Below are positions 34,137 through 42,959 of a stretch of 64,000 nucleotides of DNA, piece by piece; within the stretch, counting starts at the first letter, position 1, and each line of letters starts with the position of its first letter. This DNA is from Anaeroglomus sp964630775 (GTDB lineage: Bacteria > Planctomycetota > Phycisphaerae > Sedimentisphaerales > Anaerohalosphaeraceae). The stretch lies in the NCBI GenBank assembly GCA_964630775.1, contig CAZVYY010000002.1, positions 62,001-126,000 on the forward strand. The letters are read 5' to 3'. Below the pieces are notes generated by a model that worked only from the letters and a program-made list of their open reading frames with translations, did not search any database and was not told the DNA's origin. A program made the translations under genes and the position numbers.

Positions 34137-35585
34137 TTACAGAATCAGGTTCATGAGTTCCTCTGCCGTTTCCTGGTCGCTGAAATGGCTTTTGGTCGTC
34201 CCAATTATTTGATACGTTTCGTGGCCTTTTCCGGCGATTAAAATTATATCTTCGCGTCTGGCGCTGGAAATAGCAAGTCCAATTGCTTTTTTCCGGTCGG
34301 GTTCCACTAAGACTTTGTTTCTGGATTGGCCTGAAAAACCTGCCAGAATATCCTGAATAATCTGATTGGGTTCTTCGGTTCGCGGATTATCACTGGTAAC
34401 AATCACCAGGTCGCTGAGTTTTTCAGCCACAGCTGCCATGCGGGGGCGTTTGGTTTTATCGCGGTCGCCGCCGCAGCCGAAGACGGTGATTAACTTCTTT
34501 TTACACAATGGCTTAAGGGTATTTAGTACGTTCCATAAGGCGTCATCTGTGTGGGCATAATCGACAAACACGCTGATGCCGGCTTTCTGGGCGGCCTGGT
34601 TTTGCACGGGTTCAAGTCGGCCGGGGACGTTCTTTAGAGCGGATAATCCCTTTGCGATGGTTCCTAAATCAAAACCCGCGGCCAGGCAAAGTCCCGCAGC
34701 GGCAAGATGGTTGCTGATGTTATGTCGGCCGGGCAGAGGGGTAAAGACTTTTTCTTTATAATTGTTAAAGACTATCGAGAATTCGCTGCCTGCGGTGTTC
34801 ATCGATTCGATTTCAGCGTAGATGTCGGCGGGTTCCTGAACGGAATACCACAAAGTGCGTACACGACATTTCTCGGCAATTTTTTGTGAATATTCGGATT
34901 GGGCATTTAAAATAGCGATGGCATGGGTCGGCAAATCAGTAAAAAGTTTTGTCTTGGCCGCCAAATACTGGTCCATGGTCTTATGATAATCCAGATGATC
35001 CCCAGTGAGATTCGTGAATGCCGCAGCAGTAAAGTTAATTCCAGCCAGTCGTTTCTGGTCCAGCGCATGGCTGCTGGCTTCAATAATCATGAATTTTGCC
35101 CCATCGTCCACCATGTCTCTGGCGGCTCGGGCGATGGTAATCGGGTCCGGCGTGGTCATTGCGGATTCCGCAGAATGCCGGCCGGTCGAGGTAATGATGG
35201 TTCCAATGAGTCCGGATTTAAAACCCGCCTGTTCGACGACCGAACGGACCAGAAAACTTGTCGTTGTTTTGCCATTAGTCCCTGTCACAGCTAAGTTTGT
35301 GAGCTTTGCGTTGGGGTCTCCCTGGGCCGCCTGAGCCAGCAGGCCCAAGGCATAGGCGCTGTCGGTTACCAGAATGACTTTGGCTTGTTTGCAATCCACG
35401 TTTTTCTGGCAGACGATATATTCAGCTCCGTTTTGAATCGCCTGGGGAATGAAATGGTGTCCGTCCACATGGGTTCCCGGAACGGCCACGAATACGTCTC
35501 CGGGCATAACATAGCGAGAATCCGAACATACCTGTATCCGTTGTCCGGAACCAGTCACCAGTGCCAAAAGCTGCGTAAATGTCAT
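34137..35585 (-). CDS. murE: UDP-MurNAc-L-Ala-D-Glu:meso-DAP ligase (MurE)
   Basis: 482 aa. ATP loop NLAVTGTNGKTTTSFLVRSV, TTPDPITIARAARDMVDDGA, ASSHALDQKRLAGINF, VFVDYAHTDDALWNVLNTL, and GCGGDRDKTKRPRMAAVAE. SDNPRTEEP contains the DNPR motif of enzymes that add meso-diaminopimelate rather than lysine, so the peptidoglycan is predicted to be DAP-type. It is the first gene of murE-AKR-murF-mraY. A mur cluster in a planctomycete-like genome agrees with the now accepted presence of peptidoglycan in the phylum. Confidence 0.96.
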   Translation of the reverse strand: MTFTQLLALVTGSGQRIQVCSDSRYVMPGDVFVAVPGTHVDGHHFIPQAIQNGAEYIVCQKNVDCKQAKVILVTDSAYALGLLAQAAQGDPNAKLTNLAVTGTNGKTTTSFLVRSVVEQAGFKSGLIGTIITSTGRHSAESAMTTPDPITIARAARDMVDDGAKFMIIEASSHALDQKRLAGINFTAAAFTNLTGDHLDYHKTMDQYLAAKTKLFTDLPTHAIAILNAQSEYSQKIAEKCRVRTLWYSVQEPADIYAEIESMNTAGSEFSIVFNNYKEKVFTPLPGRHNISNHLAAAGLCLAAGFDLGTIAKGLSALKNVPGRLEPVQNQAAQKAGISVFVDYAHTDDALWNVLNTLKPLCKKKLITVFGCGGDRDKTKRPRMAAVAEKLSDLVIVTSDNPRTEEPNQIIQDILAGFSGQSRNKVLVEPDRKKAIGLAISSARREDIILIAGKGHETYQIIGTTKSHFSDQETAEELMNLIL

Positions 35586-35669
35586 CTTAATCTTTTGTCC
35601 TTAAAAGGTTATTATTCGTGAAATAATTAGGCCATTCCATAGTCTATATCTACTGGGAGCGACTTTCGT

Positions 35670-35698
35670 TTGCCCCACACGCCATATCTCTGTATAAT
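35670..35698 (+). promoter_or_regulatory. promoter candidate for the transglutaminase-like gene
   Basis: TTGCCC (35670-35675), 17 bases, and a consensus TATAAT (35693-35698), about 88 bases before the start at 35787. Confidence 0.6.
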
Positions 35699-35786
35699 GG
35701 CCCAATATAGTTTGTTTTCAATGCTAATAGAATTATTTTCGGCGTTTTGAATCGTAAAACCTGAGAAAATAGGAAAGGACCTCCGC

Positions 35787-37295
35787 ATGAACAGGAGCTT
35801 ATCTGTCTTAATCTTGTTGGCAAGTCTGGTCAGTGGCTCATTTGTAATGGCTGCGACCGAAGAAGTCGATTACATGGCGATTCTGATGGACGGCAAAAAG
35901 ATTGGCCATGCGGTGCATACCCGTCGGGTTGAAGCCTCTCGCGTGACGACCATTGAACAGATGAATCTGCTGATTGGCAGAGGGCCGGCGGCAATCCAGT
36001 TTACCGGCACGGAAACCAGCGTTGAAAACACGGCCGGCAAACCGGTGGCCTTTGAGATTGTGCAGAATATCAGCGGTATGGAGCAGCGGCGAAAAGGCAC
36101 CATCAATTCCGGCAAGGTCAGGATGACGATTCAAAACGGCCCCTCGATGGAGCAGAAGGTGATTGCCTACCCGCGAGGGGCTTTAATGGCCGAGGGGATG
36201 CGCCTGCTGCAACTGCAAATGGGTCTGGAGCCGGGCCTGAAATACGAGACCCAGATATTCCGCCCGGACATGGATCAGGCGCTGCCGGCTCAAGTCGAGG
36301 TGGGCAATAAAACGAAGGTGGATTTGTTCGGCAGGGTATTGGATCTGACCGAAATAAAAGTCAGTATGCAGGTCAGCGGACAGGCACTCACGGTGACCAG
36401 TTATGTGGATGATAATATGAAGGCTCTTAAAAGCATTGTGCCGATGATGGGGATGCAGCTTGAGATGATTGCCTGTGATAAAGAATTTGCGATGAGCCAG
36501 GATAGCGTGGTGGATTTTCTGGATAAATTGTGTGTCGTCAGTCCGACGGCGATGACGGCCAGAGATTTGGCCGGGCCGATTGTCTATGAATTGACGGCGA
36601 CGACGGACAAGCCTCTGATTCTGCCCACGACCAGCACGCAGACGGTCAAAGAGATTGCCCCGGGGCGTTTCCAGCTTACGATTCAGCCCGTCAAGCCCCA
36701 GGATGGAATCAAGTATCCCTACGATGGCAAAGATGTCCAGATCAAGAAATTCATGGATCCGGCTGAATATTTGCAGTCCAAAGATGAAAAAATTCTGGAC
36801 CTGGTCAAGTATGCTGTGACCAGTACCGATGATGCGGCCAAGGCGGTTTTTCAGATTGAAAATTTCGTGAAGGGCTACATCACCAAAAAAGACCTGTCAG
36901 TGGGCTATGCTTCGGCAGCGGAAGTCGCGCAGACTCGTCAGGGGGATTGTTCGGAACATGCCATTCTTGCCGCGGCGATGTGCCGGGCGGCGGGGATTCC
37001 CGCCCGCGTGGTCTGCGGGGTGGTCTATGTCGAGGCCCTCGGTGATAAGAAGAATGTTTTCGGCGGCCACATGTGGGCCGAGGCCTATATCGGCGACAAG
37101 TGGATTCCACTGGATCCAACGCGGGCGCCCAATGGTTTTTCAGCCGGGCATATTGCCCTGGCCTGCGGCAATGGCGAACCGATTGACTTTTTCTCGATGG
37201 TCAATACCCTCGGTTGTTTTAAAATTGATAAGGTGATTCTGCCCTCGCAGGCGGCCCGGCCTGCGGCCGTGCAGCCCCAGGCAGGAGCCAAATGA
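35787..37295 (+). CDS. secreted transglutaminase-like (papain-fold) protein
   Basis: 502 aa. Signal peptide at 1-22 (LSVLILLASLVSGSFVMAA). The first 340 residues are beta-rich and include repeated alternating strands (KIGHAVHTRRVEASRVTTIE; VRMTIQNGPSMEQKVIA) without a known name. The C-terminal transglutaminase core is complete: Cys388 in GDCSEHAILAAAMCRAAGIP, His428 in GGHMWAEAYIG, and Asp443 in WIPLDPTRA. Most bacterial members act as proteases or peptidases rather than cross-linkers. It is probably periplasmic or surface-bound. The stop overlaps the next start by four bases, so the CGGC protein is made with it. Confidence 0.88.
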   Translation: MNRSLSVLILLASLVSGSFVMAATEEVDYMAILMDGKKIGHAVHTRRVEASRVTTIEQMNLLIGRGPAAIQFTGTETSVENTAGKPVAFEIVQNISGMEQRRKGTINSGKVRMTIQNGPSMEQKVIAYPRGALMAEGMRLLQLQMGLEPGLKYETQIFRPDMDQALPAQVEVGNKTKVDLFGRVLDLTEIKVSMQVSGQALTVTSYVDDNMKALKSIVPMMGMQLEMIACDKEFAMSQDSVVDFLDKLCVVSPTAMTARDLAGPIVYELTATTDKPLILPTTSTQTVKEIAPGRFQLTIQPVKPQDGIKYPYDGKDVQIKKFMDPAEYLQSKDEKILDLVKYAVTSTDDAAKAVFQIENFVKGYITKKDLSVGYASAAEVAQTRQGDCSEHAILAAAMCRAAGIPARVVCGVVYVEALGDKKNVFGGHMWAEAYIGDKWIPLDPTRAPNGFSAGHIALACGNGEPIDFFSMVNTLGCFKIDKVILPSQAARPAAVQPQAGAK

Positions 37296-37714
37296 TCGAC
37301 CTTGCCTCCAAAGACTATCTGGTGATTGTCCAGTGTGAGATTGTCAAGCAGCGCTGCCCGGGGTATTTATGCGAGAAGGCCTGGCATGAGCGGACGGGCG
37401 GATTCGCAGCGTATCCCAAAGATAAATCGTACCGTGTGATTCATCTGACCTGCGGCGGATGCTGCGGCAGGGGGCTGCATCGCAAACTGACGCTGTTGAA
37501 ACGCACGATCAAGAAAAAGGAAAATATCGAAAAGGACAAAATCATCGTCCAGCTTTCCTCCTGCATCACCAAAGACAATTATCACGCTCCGCCATGCCCG
37601 CATCGGGATTATATCCGGGCGCTGGTGTCCAAAATCGGGATGGATTATCTGGAAGATACGGTCATCAGCAGGACCGCCCAGCGGCGTCGTGAAGAAGGGG
37701 TTTATTCCGAATAG
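37292..37714 (+). CDS. CGGC-domain protein, putative metal-binding
   Basis: 140 aa. The sequence has the CGGC family pattern: IVQCEIVKQRCPGYLC near the N-terminus, IHLTCGGCCGRGLHRKL in the centre, and VQLSSCITKDNYHAPPCPHR after it. The many Cys and His suggest zinc or another metal, as proposed for the family, but no function is established. It overlaps the transglutaminase-like gene by four bases (ATGA), although one protein is exported and this one lacks a signal peptide. Confidence 0.85.
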   Translation: MIDLASKDYLVIVQCEIVKQRCPGYLCEKAWHERTGGFAAYPKDKSYRVIHLTCGGCCGRGLHRKLTLLKRTIKKKENIEKDKIIVQLSSCITKDNYHAPPCPHRDYIRALVSKIGMDYLEDTVISRTAQRRREEGVYSE

Positions 37715-37721
37715 CTGCAGT

Positions 37722-38783
37722 TTATAACCGGGGCACATCGACCTCGGGGCCGTATTTTTCTCTGGCCTGCTCTTCGATGTACTGCAGAATGGTCGGGAAA
37801 TCGCTTTCCGGCTGCAGATTCGTTCCGCTGCCGTCCGGATAGATAATCGCCAGGATGGGAGTGCGTTCCTTTTCGGAGGGTTTCATTTCGACCTCAAATC
37901 TGAAGCCCGATTGTGATGCAAAATTCAAATCCGGGACCGGATACGACAGCGGCTCGGTCTCGGTACAGATGCCGGGAATCAGCCATGGGGTGATAAAGCC
38001 ATCATCGTCACCCGTGTCGAAATTTCTTTTGTTCATCCGGATCAGAAAATAGAAATCATTGTGAAACCATTTTTCTTTGACGGTGTGTTCGGCCAGTTCC
38101 GCTACCGCCGCCGACTGGATGCATAATTCCTGCATCTGGCGATTAATCAGCTTGGTCAGTGCAGTGTCAAAGTCCTGCTGCGAGTCTTCCATGGCCTGGG
38201 CGGCAAGTCGTGTTCCCAGCAGGTCCGAATAGGTGTCTTCCCATGAAAACGAGGAGGGGTGTTCCGGCAGAAAGGCAACTGAGGCAAAACCGAACCAGGT
38301 GACGATCTCGTGCCAGACCGTGCTGGTATGCGCCAGATACTGACCCAGCCGGATGGATACCGAGTCGGCAATGGCTTTTTGCTGGTCCGGGCTGAGACTT
38401 GCCCAGTGTTCCGGGTAGTGAATGGTAATGGTATAAATGGAAGGCTCGATGATTTGGAATGAGAAACCCGGCTGGCCTTGAATTAAATGCTGTTGTGCAA
38501 TTTCGCGGAGATAGCGGGTCCGATCCGCCGATTCCCGCAGGTGAGCGATGTCGATGAAGCCGCCGCGACAGGTATAGACCATGCCGTTTTGTTCCGACCA
38601 GCCGCTGTTGTATTGATGGTTCCCCAATTCATCCGGCTCCGGGAATTCCATCCCGAGCGGGCAGCCGAAAAACGCTCCCACACGCTGGCTGAGTTTAGGG
38701 GATGTCCTGCATCCTGTGATGGCCGGAACAACTGCCGCCAGCAGAATAAGATAAAACCTCTTGTCAAAAATGAGTAAGGGCAT
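37722..38783 (-). CDS. lipoprotein of unknown function
   Basis: 353 aa from the ATG at 38783. The signal ends in a lipobox (LLAAVVPAITGC, Cys near 25). The mature part has a Cys pair region (FFGCPLGMEFPEPDELGNH; MVYTCRGGFIDIAHLRESAD), a possible zinc-type HEIVTWFGF segment, and several long helices (FDTALTKLINRQMQELCIQS). It may be a DUF4056-type protein, from memory of the TCRGGFIDIAH stretch, but this needs a search. The His/Glu of WHEIVTW sits in a helix and could bind metal. It converges with the transglutaminase/CGGC pair, with eight bases between stops. Confidence 0.75.
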   Translation of the reverse strand: MPLLIFDKRFYLILLAAVVPAITGCRTSPKLSQRVGAFFGCPLGMEFPEPDELGNHQYNSGWSEQNGMVYTCRGGFIDIAHLRESADRTRYLREIAQQHLIQGQPGFSFQIIEPSIYTITIHYPEHWASLSPDQQKAIADSVSIRLGQYLAHTSTVWHEIVTWFGFASVAFLPEHPSSFSWEDTYSDLLGTRLAAQAMEDSQQDFDTALTKLINRQMQELCIQSAAVAELAEHTVKEKWFHNDFYFLIRMNKRNFDTGDDDGFITPWLIPGICTETEPLSYPVPDLNFASQSGFRFEVEMKPSEKERTPILAIIYPDGSGTNLQPESDFPTILQYIEEQAREKYGPEVDVPRL

Positions 38784-38981
38784 CAACGACTCGCTGAAAC
38801 ACCATATCCTTCTTGTTGCGTTGACTGCGGATTCCGGATATTATACTTTCAGATATGAAATTGCCGCAAATAAAGCCGTGGAATACGGTTTCAAATCACG
38901 GTATATTGGCGACTTATTTCATTCTAAATATATCCATTAAATGAAAAACAGGGTTTTGTCAAGCGTGATTTCGGCATAACA

Positions 38982-41375
38982 TTGCATGGTGCTGTAATCC
39001 CTGATTGCCGGGTGCTGATGAAGAAAAATGTCACAAAAAGTTTGTTCGAGGAGATGGATCGGCCGGAATTGCCGCCGGGCCTTGTGATTCGTGTGGCCCT
39101 GGATACGGGGGCCGACAGTGAATTCGATTACCTGCTGCCGGAAAATCTGGGGATTGTTGTAGAAGGGCAGCGGGTTGAGGTTCCCTTTGGCAAAAATAAC
39201 AAACTGATTCCGGCCTTTGTGCTGCATGTGCTTGCCGATGCCGAAGAAATTCGCAAGGCTAAGCAGTTTCGTCTGAAAGCAGTGCGGAAAATTCTGGATG
39301 CGGTGCCGCTATTGGATAGTCAGTTGATGTTGCTGGCCCGCTGGATTGCCGAGTATTATGTCTGTCCGCTGGGACAGGTTCTGGCGTCGATTATTCCGGC
39401 GGCGGTCAAAAAAGATGCCGGGGCAAAGACCGAGCAATTTATCTATTTGTCTGCGGAAGCCGGGCAGGCCGGAGCCGATATCAAAAGCAAAAAGCAGCGG
39501 GCGATTCTTGATATTCTGCAAACGCTGGAGGCGTTTGATGAATCGCGAGGGGTAGAAAAAAAATCATTGCTGCGTCAGGGGCAATGCGGGCCGGTTCCGC
39601 TCAAGCAGCTTATTCGCAATGGTCTTGTCTGTGTCGCGGCGCGCCGGGTGATTGGGGCACTGCCGGCAATTCCCCAGGCTCTGACGCTGGGCGGCAAATC
39701 CGTGATTCTGAATGCAGGTCAGCAGGCCGCCGTGAATCATTTGACCGCCCAGCTTCAGTCGAACACGTTTGGCGTGACGCTGCTGCATGGTGTAACCGAC
39801 AGCGGCAAGACGGAGGTGTATATCCGCGCCATCGAGGTCTGTCTGCAGCAGGGCAGGCAGGCGATTGTGCTGCTGCCTGAAATTGCCTTGACCGCCCAGA
39901 TGGTGGAGCGTTTTCGGCAGCGGTTTGAAAAAGTGGCTGTTCTGCATTCCGGCCTGAATCATTCGCAGCGTAACGCCCAGTGGCAGATGATCAAATCCGG
40001 CGATGCCGATGTGGTGATCGGGGCGCGGTCGGCGATTTTTGCGCCGCTGTCGAAGGTCGGTCTGATTGTAGTCGATGAAGAGCACGAGCCGGGCTACAAG
40101 CAGGATACCGTGCCGCGTTATCATGGACGTGATGTGGCGATTAAGCGGGCTCATCTGGCCGGTGCGCATTGCCTGCTGGGATCGGCGACGCCGTCTCTTG
40201 AAACCCTATTCAATTGTCGAACGAAGCCGTTTTATACGTTAATGGAACTGCCCGAACGGGTAACCGGGATGCCGATGCCCGAGATGAAGCTGGTGGATAT
40301 GACGCTGGCTTTTCAGGGATCCGGCCAAAAAGGCCCGCATATCCTGAGTCCCCTGCTCATCGAGCAGCTTGAAAAGACACTGGACAAAGGCCAGCAGGCG
40401 ATTTTGCTGCTGAATCGTCGGGGATACAGCAATTTTGTCTATTGCCCGAGCTGTCATCATACCCTGCATTGTATGAATTGCGATGTAACCCTGACATTTC
40501 ACAAGCGTGCCCATCTGGATAAAACCGAAGACACGGCTGTCGGGACGCATATTCAGGGCGGCTATGCGATATGCCATTATTGTTTGTCCAAGACGATGGT
40601 TCCGAAAAAATGTCCGCTTTGTCAACATACGATGACCATGATTGGGCTGGGGTCTCAGCGGCTGGAGGAAGAATTGCTGGCGTGTCTGCCGCAGGCCCGG
40701 ATCAAACGCGTGGATAGTGATTCCATGAGCGGGCAGGATTATTACCGTGTGCTCGATGATTTTGCAGCGGGCAAGATTGATATCCTGACCGGCACCCAGA
40801 TGCTGGCCAAAGGGCTGCATTTCCCCAATGTGACGCTGGTGGGTATTGTCAGTGCGGATACGGCCCTGACGCTGCCGGATTTTCGAGCCAATGAACGGAC
40901 ATTTCAACTAATCAGCCAGGTGGCAGGCCGGGCGGGCCGGGGTGACAAGCCGGGGCTGGTGATTGTGCAGACTTTTTTGCCGGATGCCCCGGTAATTCGC
41001 TATGCGATACGCTATGATTTTCAGGGATTTGTAAAAGAGGAGCTTGAACATCGAAAAATGTGTTATCTGCCGCCATTCTGGAGGATGGGGATAATTCATA
41101 TCAGGGATACGGTTTATGAGCGACTGGAAACAGGTGCCAAAGTGCTCAAGGAGCGGATTGACTCTGCCATCGGGCGTCTTGGTCTTGAAATAAAGCTACG
41201 TGGTCCGATGCCGGCCACCATCAGCCGGATTCAGCGGTTTCACCGGCTCCAGATTATCCTGCAGGCCCCCAGGGCGGGGGATTTACAGCGGCTTTTTGCG
41301 GATTTGCGTACTCAGGCGGCCATTCGTCCGGCGGTGCAGATTTATTATGATGTTGACCCAATTCACGTTTTGTAG
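38982..41375 (+). CDS. priA: primosomal protein N' / replication restart helicase PriA
   Basis: 797 aa. The N-terminal DNA 3'-end binding domain (VALDTGADSEFDYLLPE) precedes a superfamily 2 helicase: Walker A LLHGVTDSGKTEVYIRAIEV, GARSAIFAPLSKVGLIVVDE with DEEH, HCLLGSATPSLETL, ILLLNRRGYSNFVYCPSCHH, and GTQMLAKGLHFPNVTLV. The zinc sites CPSC, CMNC, CHYC and CPLC are all present. A longer insertion between the N-terminal and helicase parts makes it longer than E. coli PriA (732 aa). It reloads the replisome at stalled forks. The start is uncertain; an ATG at 39018 is an alternative, and neither has a good ribosome site. The tRNA-Pro promoter begins at its stop codon. Confidence 0.95.
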   Translation: MHGAVIPDCRVLMKKNVTKSLFEEMDRPELPPGLVIRVALDTGADSEFDYLLPENLGIVVEGQRVEVPFGKNNKLIPAFVLHVLADAEEIRKAKQFRLKAVRKILDAVPLLDSQLMLLARWIAEYYVCPLGQVLASIIPAAVKKDAGAKTEQFIYLSAEAGQAGADIKSKKQRAILDILQTLEAFDESRGVEKKSLLRQGQCGPVPLKQLIRNGLVCVAARRVIGALPAIPQALTLGGKSVILNAGQQAAVNHLTAQLQSNTFGVTLLHGVTDSGKTEVYIRAIEVCLQQGRQAIVLLPEIALTAQMVERFRQRFEKVAVLHSGLNHSQRNAQWQMIKSGDADVVIGARSAIFAPLSKVGLIVVDEEHEPGYKQDTVPRYHGRDVAIKRAHLAGAHCLLGSATPSLETLFNCRTKPFYTLMELPERVTGMPMPEMKLVDMTLAFQGSGQKGPHILSPLLIEQLEKTLDKGQQAILLLNRRGYSNFVYCPSCHHTLHCMNCDVTLTFHKRAHLDKTEDTAVGTHIQGGYAICHYCLSKTMVPKKCPLCQHTMTMIGLGSQRLEEELLACLPQARIKRVDSDSMSGQDYYRVLDDFAAGKIDILTGTQMLAKGLHFPNVTLVGIVSADTALTLPDFRANERTFQLISQVAGRAGRGDKPGLVIVQTFLPDAPVIRYAIRYDFQGFVKEELEHRKMCYLPPFWRMGIIHIRDTVYERLETGAKVLKERIDSAIGRLGLEIKLRGPMPATISRIQRFHRLQIILQAPRAGDLQRLFADLRTQAAIRPAVQIYYDVDPIHVL

Positions 41376-41376
41376 C

Positions 41377-41404
41377 TTGCTTTTTTTGGAAAAGTGTGTA
41401 TAGT
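41377..41404 (+). promoter_or_regulatory. promoter of tRNA-Pro
   Basis: TTGCTT (41377-41382), 16 bases, TATAGT (41399-41404), ending 17 bases before the tRNA. Confidence 0.7.
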
Positions 41405-41421
41405 GGGCACCTTTCACAGCC

Positions 41422-41496
41422 CGGAGAATAGCTCAGCTTGGCTAGAGCGCTGCGTTCGGGACGCAGAGGTCGCAGGTTCAAATCCTGTTTCTCCGA
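41422..41496 (+). tRNA. tRNA-Pro (anticodon CGG)
   Basis: 75 bases. Acceptor CGGAGAA/TTCTCCG, discriminator A. Anticodon stem CTGCG/CGCAG with loop TTCGGGA gives anticodon CGG (reads CCG) with G37 as usual in tRNA-Pro. T arm GCAGG-TTCAAAT-CCTGT has one mismatch-tolerant G-T pair. CCA is not encoded. Confidence 0.95.
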
Positions 41497-41505
41497 TTTA
41501 TCATA

Positions 41506-41541
41506 AAGCCTTGCAAATTAAACACTTGCAAGGCTTTTTTT
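41506..41541 (+). terminator. terminator of tRNA-Pro
   Basis: aagccttgcaa (41506-41516) and ttgcaaggctt (41526-41536) form a perfect 11-bp stem followed by seven T. Confidence 0.9.
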
Positions 41542-41617
41542 GGGACTTCTTGCAGGCCAAAACAGCCATCGAAACTTATTTTGTTACTTTATAACCCCGT
41601 TTATGAGGAACAAAACG

Positions 41618-41779
41618 ATGGCTGAATCGCGAAAAACCAAACCAGAAAAGGCAAGCAGCCAGCCCGGAACAGTCCCCCGCAAGGGTCGCTATTCTCCTTG
41701 TCCTTCAGAGCAAGAAATGATCTTCGCACATCCGGAGTTTTACGGAATTTTAAGGAAGAACGGCCGTGGAAGGGAATAA
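41618..41779 (+). CDS. small basic protein of unknown function
   Basis: 53 aa from the ATG at 41618, with a gagga site eight bases upstream. The protein starts MAESRKTKPEKASSQPG, is Lys/Arg/Pro-rich at the N-terminus, and ends EFYGILRKNGRGRE. No known family. It lies alone after the tRNA terminator; it may be a real small gene or chance, though the ribosome site and the composition favour a gene. Confidence 0.45.
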   Translation: MAESRKTKPEKASSQPGTVPRKGRYSPCPSEQEMIFAHPEFYGILRKNGRGRE

Positions 41780-41870
41780 TCTTGATTTAACACTCAGATT
41801 ATTTGTAAAATTGATGATGTTGTCACGGATTTATGTGGTTTGTAAATAGTCTGAAGTGGAGGTGGGATCC

Positions 41871-42669
41871 ATGAAAAAGATGATTTTTCTGGTCTTATTC
41901 CTGATGACCGTCGCTTCAACGCAGTATGCATCAGTACTGACATTTGACATTGATGGCCTTCCCAATGGCCATATCATGTCAAGTGACTATGGGGATCGTG
42001 TAGCCTGTTCCCAGATGGGCATTTTTCACTATGGATTAGAGTCCGGCATCACTCCGAACGTTACCGTAGCCTATGCCGGGGATCGCACCTGGTCGGACTT
42101 TCCCACTTTCTGGGCCGCCGGCTATAATGACCTGTATAATGTCATCGAAAATGAATCCGATGGCGACACCGGATACCAGGTTATTTTTCAGGCCGATCCC
42201 AACGTCATCGTCCGATTGGAAAGCTTTGATGTGGGCAATTGGGGGGGGGCAAATCAACGTCCCCGAAATCAGGGTTACTAACGGCGACGGACTGATCCTG
42301 TTTCAGAGGATTAACGTTACACTGCCGGCCAATACGGTCAAACAGCATGTTCATTTCGATATGCCTGCTGAGGTTTATGGAACCAAGCTCATCCTGCGGG
42401 TCGATACGACCAACCTTGGGGGGAACAGTGACAACATCGGTCTTGACAATATCCGTTTTTCGCAGGATCCTCCGGCTCCCCGCCCATCGGTGGACATTGA
42501 CAACAACGGAATCGTAGATCTCAATGATTTGGTTCTGCTGCTTGAGTACTGGCTGGTATTGCCTGCCCCGGTAAACCTCGATGTCGTCGTCGATTGCCGA
42601 ATCGATCTGAATGATTTTGCCTGGCTGGCCTCTTTCTGGCTGACCGCTCCATTGCCTGAAAATCAGTAA
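41871..42669 (+). pseudogene. secreted dockerin-tailed protein interrupted by frameshift at a G9 tract
   Basis: The gene starts at the ATG at 41871 (signal peptide KKMIFLVLFLMTVASTQ, strong ggaggt site). The first frame codes for a beta-rich domain (VLTFDIDGLPNGHIMSS ... ADPNVIVRLESFDVGNW) and breaks at nine G (42241-42249), where it reads 13 more residues and stops at 42281. The matching continuation lies in the next frame: GGQINVPEIRVTNGDG, ILRVDTTNLGGNSDNIGLDN, and a dockerin-like pair (VDIDNNGIVDLNDLVLLLEY and VDCRIDLNDFAWLASFW). With eight G the frame would run unbroken for about 265 residues. So this is either a sequencing error, a recent mutation, or a phase-variable surface gene. No catalytic domain is seen. 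Confidence 0.75.
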
Positions 42670-42959
42670 GCCCGCCGTATGTGCGTCCACCCATGCCATG
42701 GCTGGTTTCTGTTGATTCCAGACGTCGGACTCTGTTTATGAAAGATGCAAGCTGATGCAGGCAATTCGAATCAGGGTCTTGTCAGATTGGCAGAGGGGAA
42801 GGGGAATGTGTAAAGGTAAAATTGAAACTTTTTGCTTTATTTTGTGGAATTAAATGATATGCTAAAGGGGACGTTTGCATAGTGTATGCTCGATGGGGTC
42901 GGACACCAGACAGCTTTTGTTGCATTGTGCGCGAAATCTATCAGGCGGGAGATTGAGTT

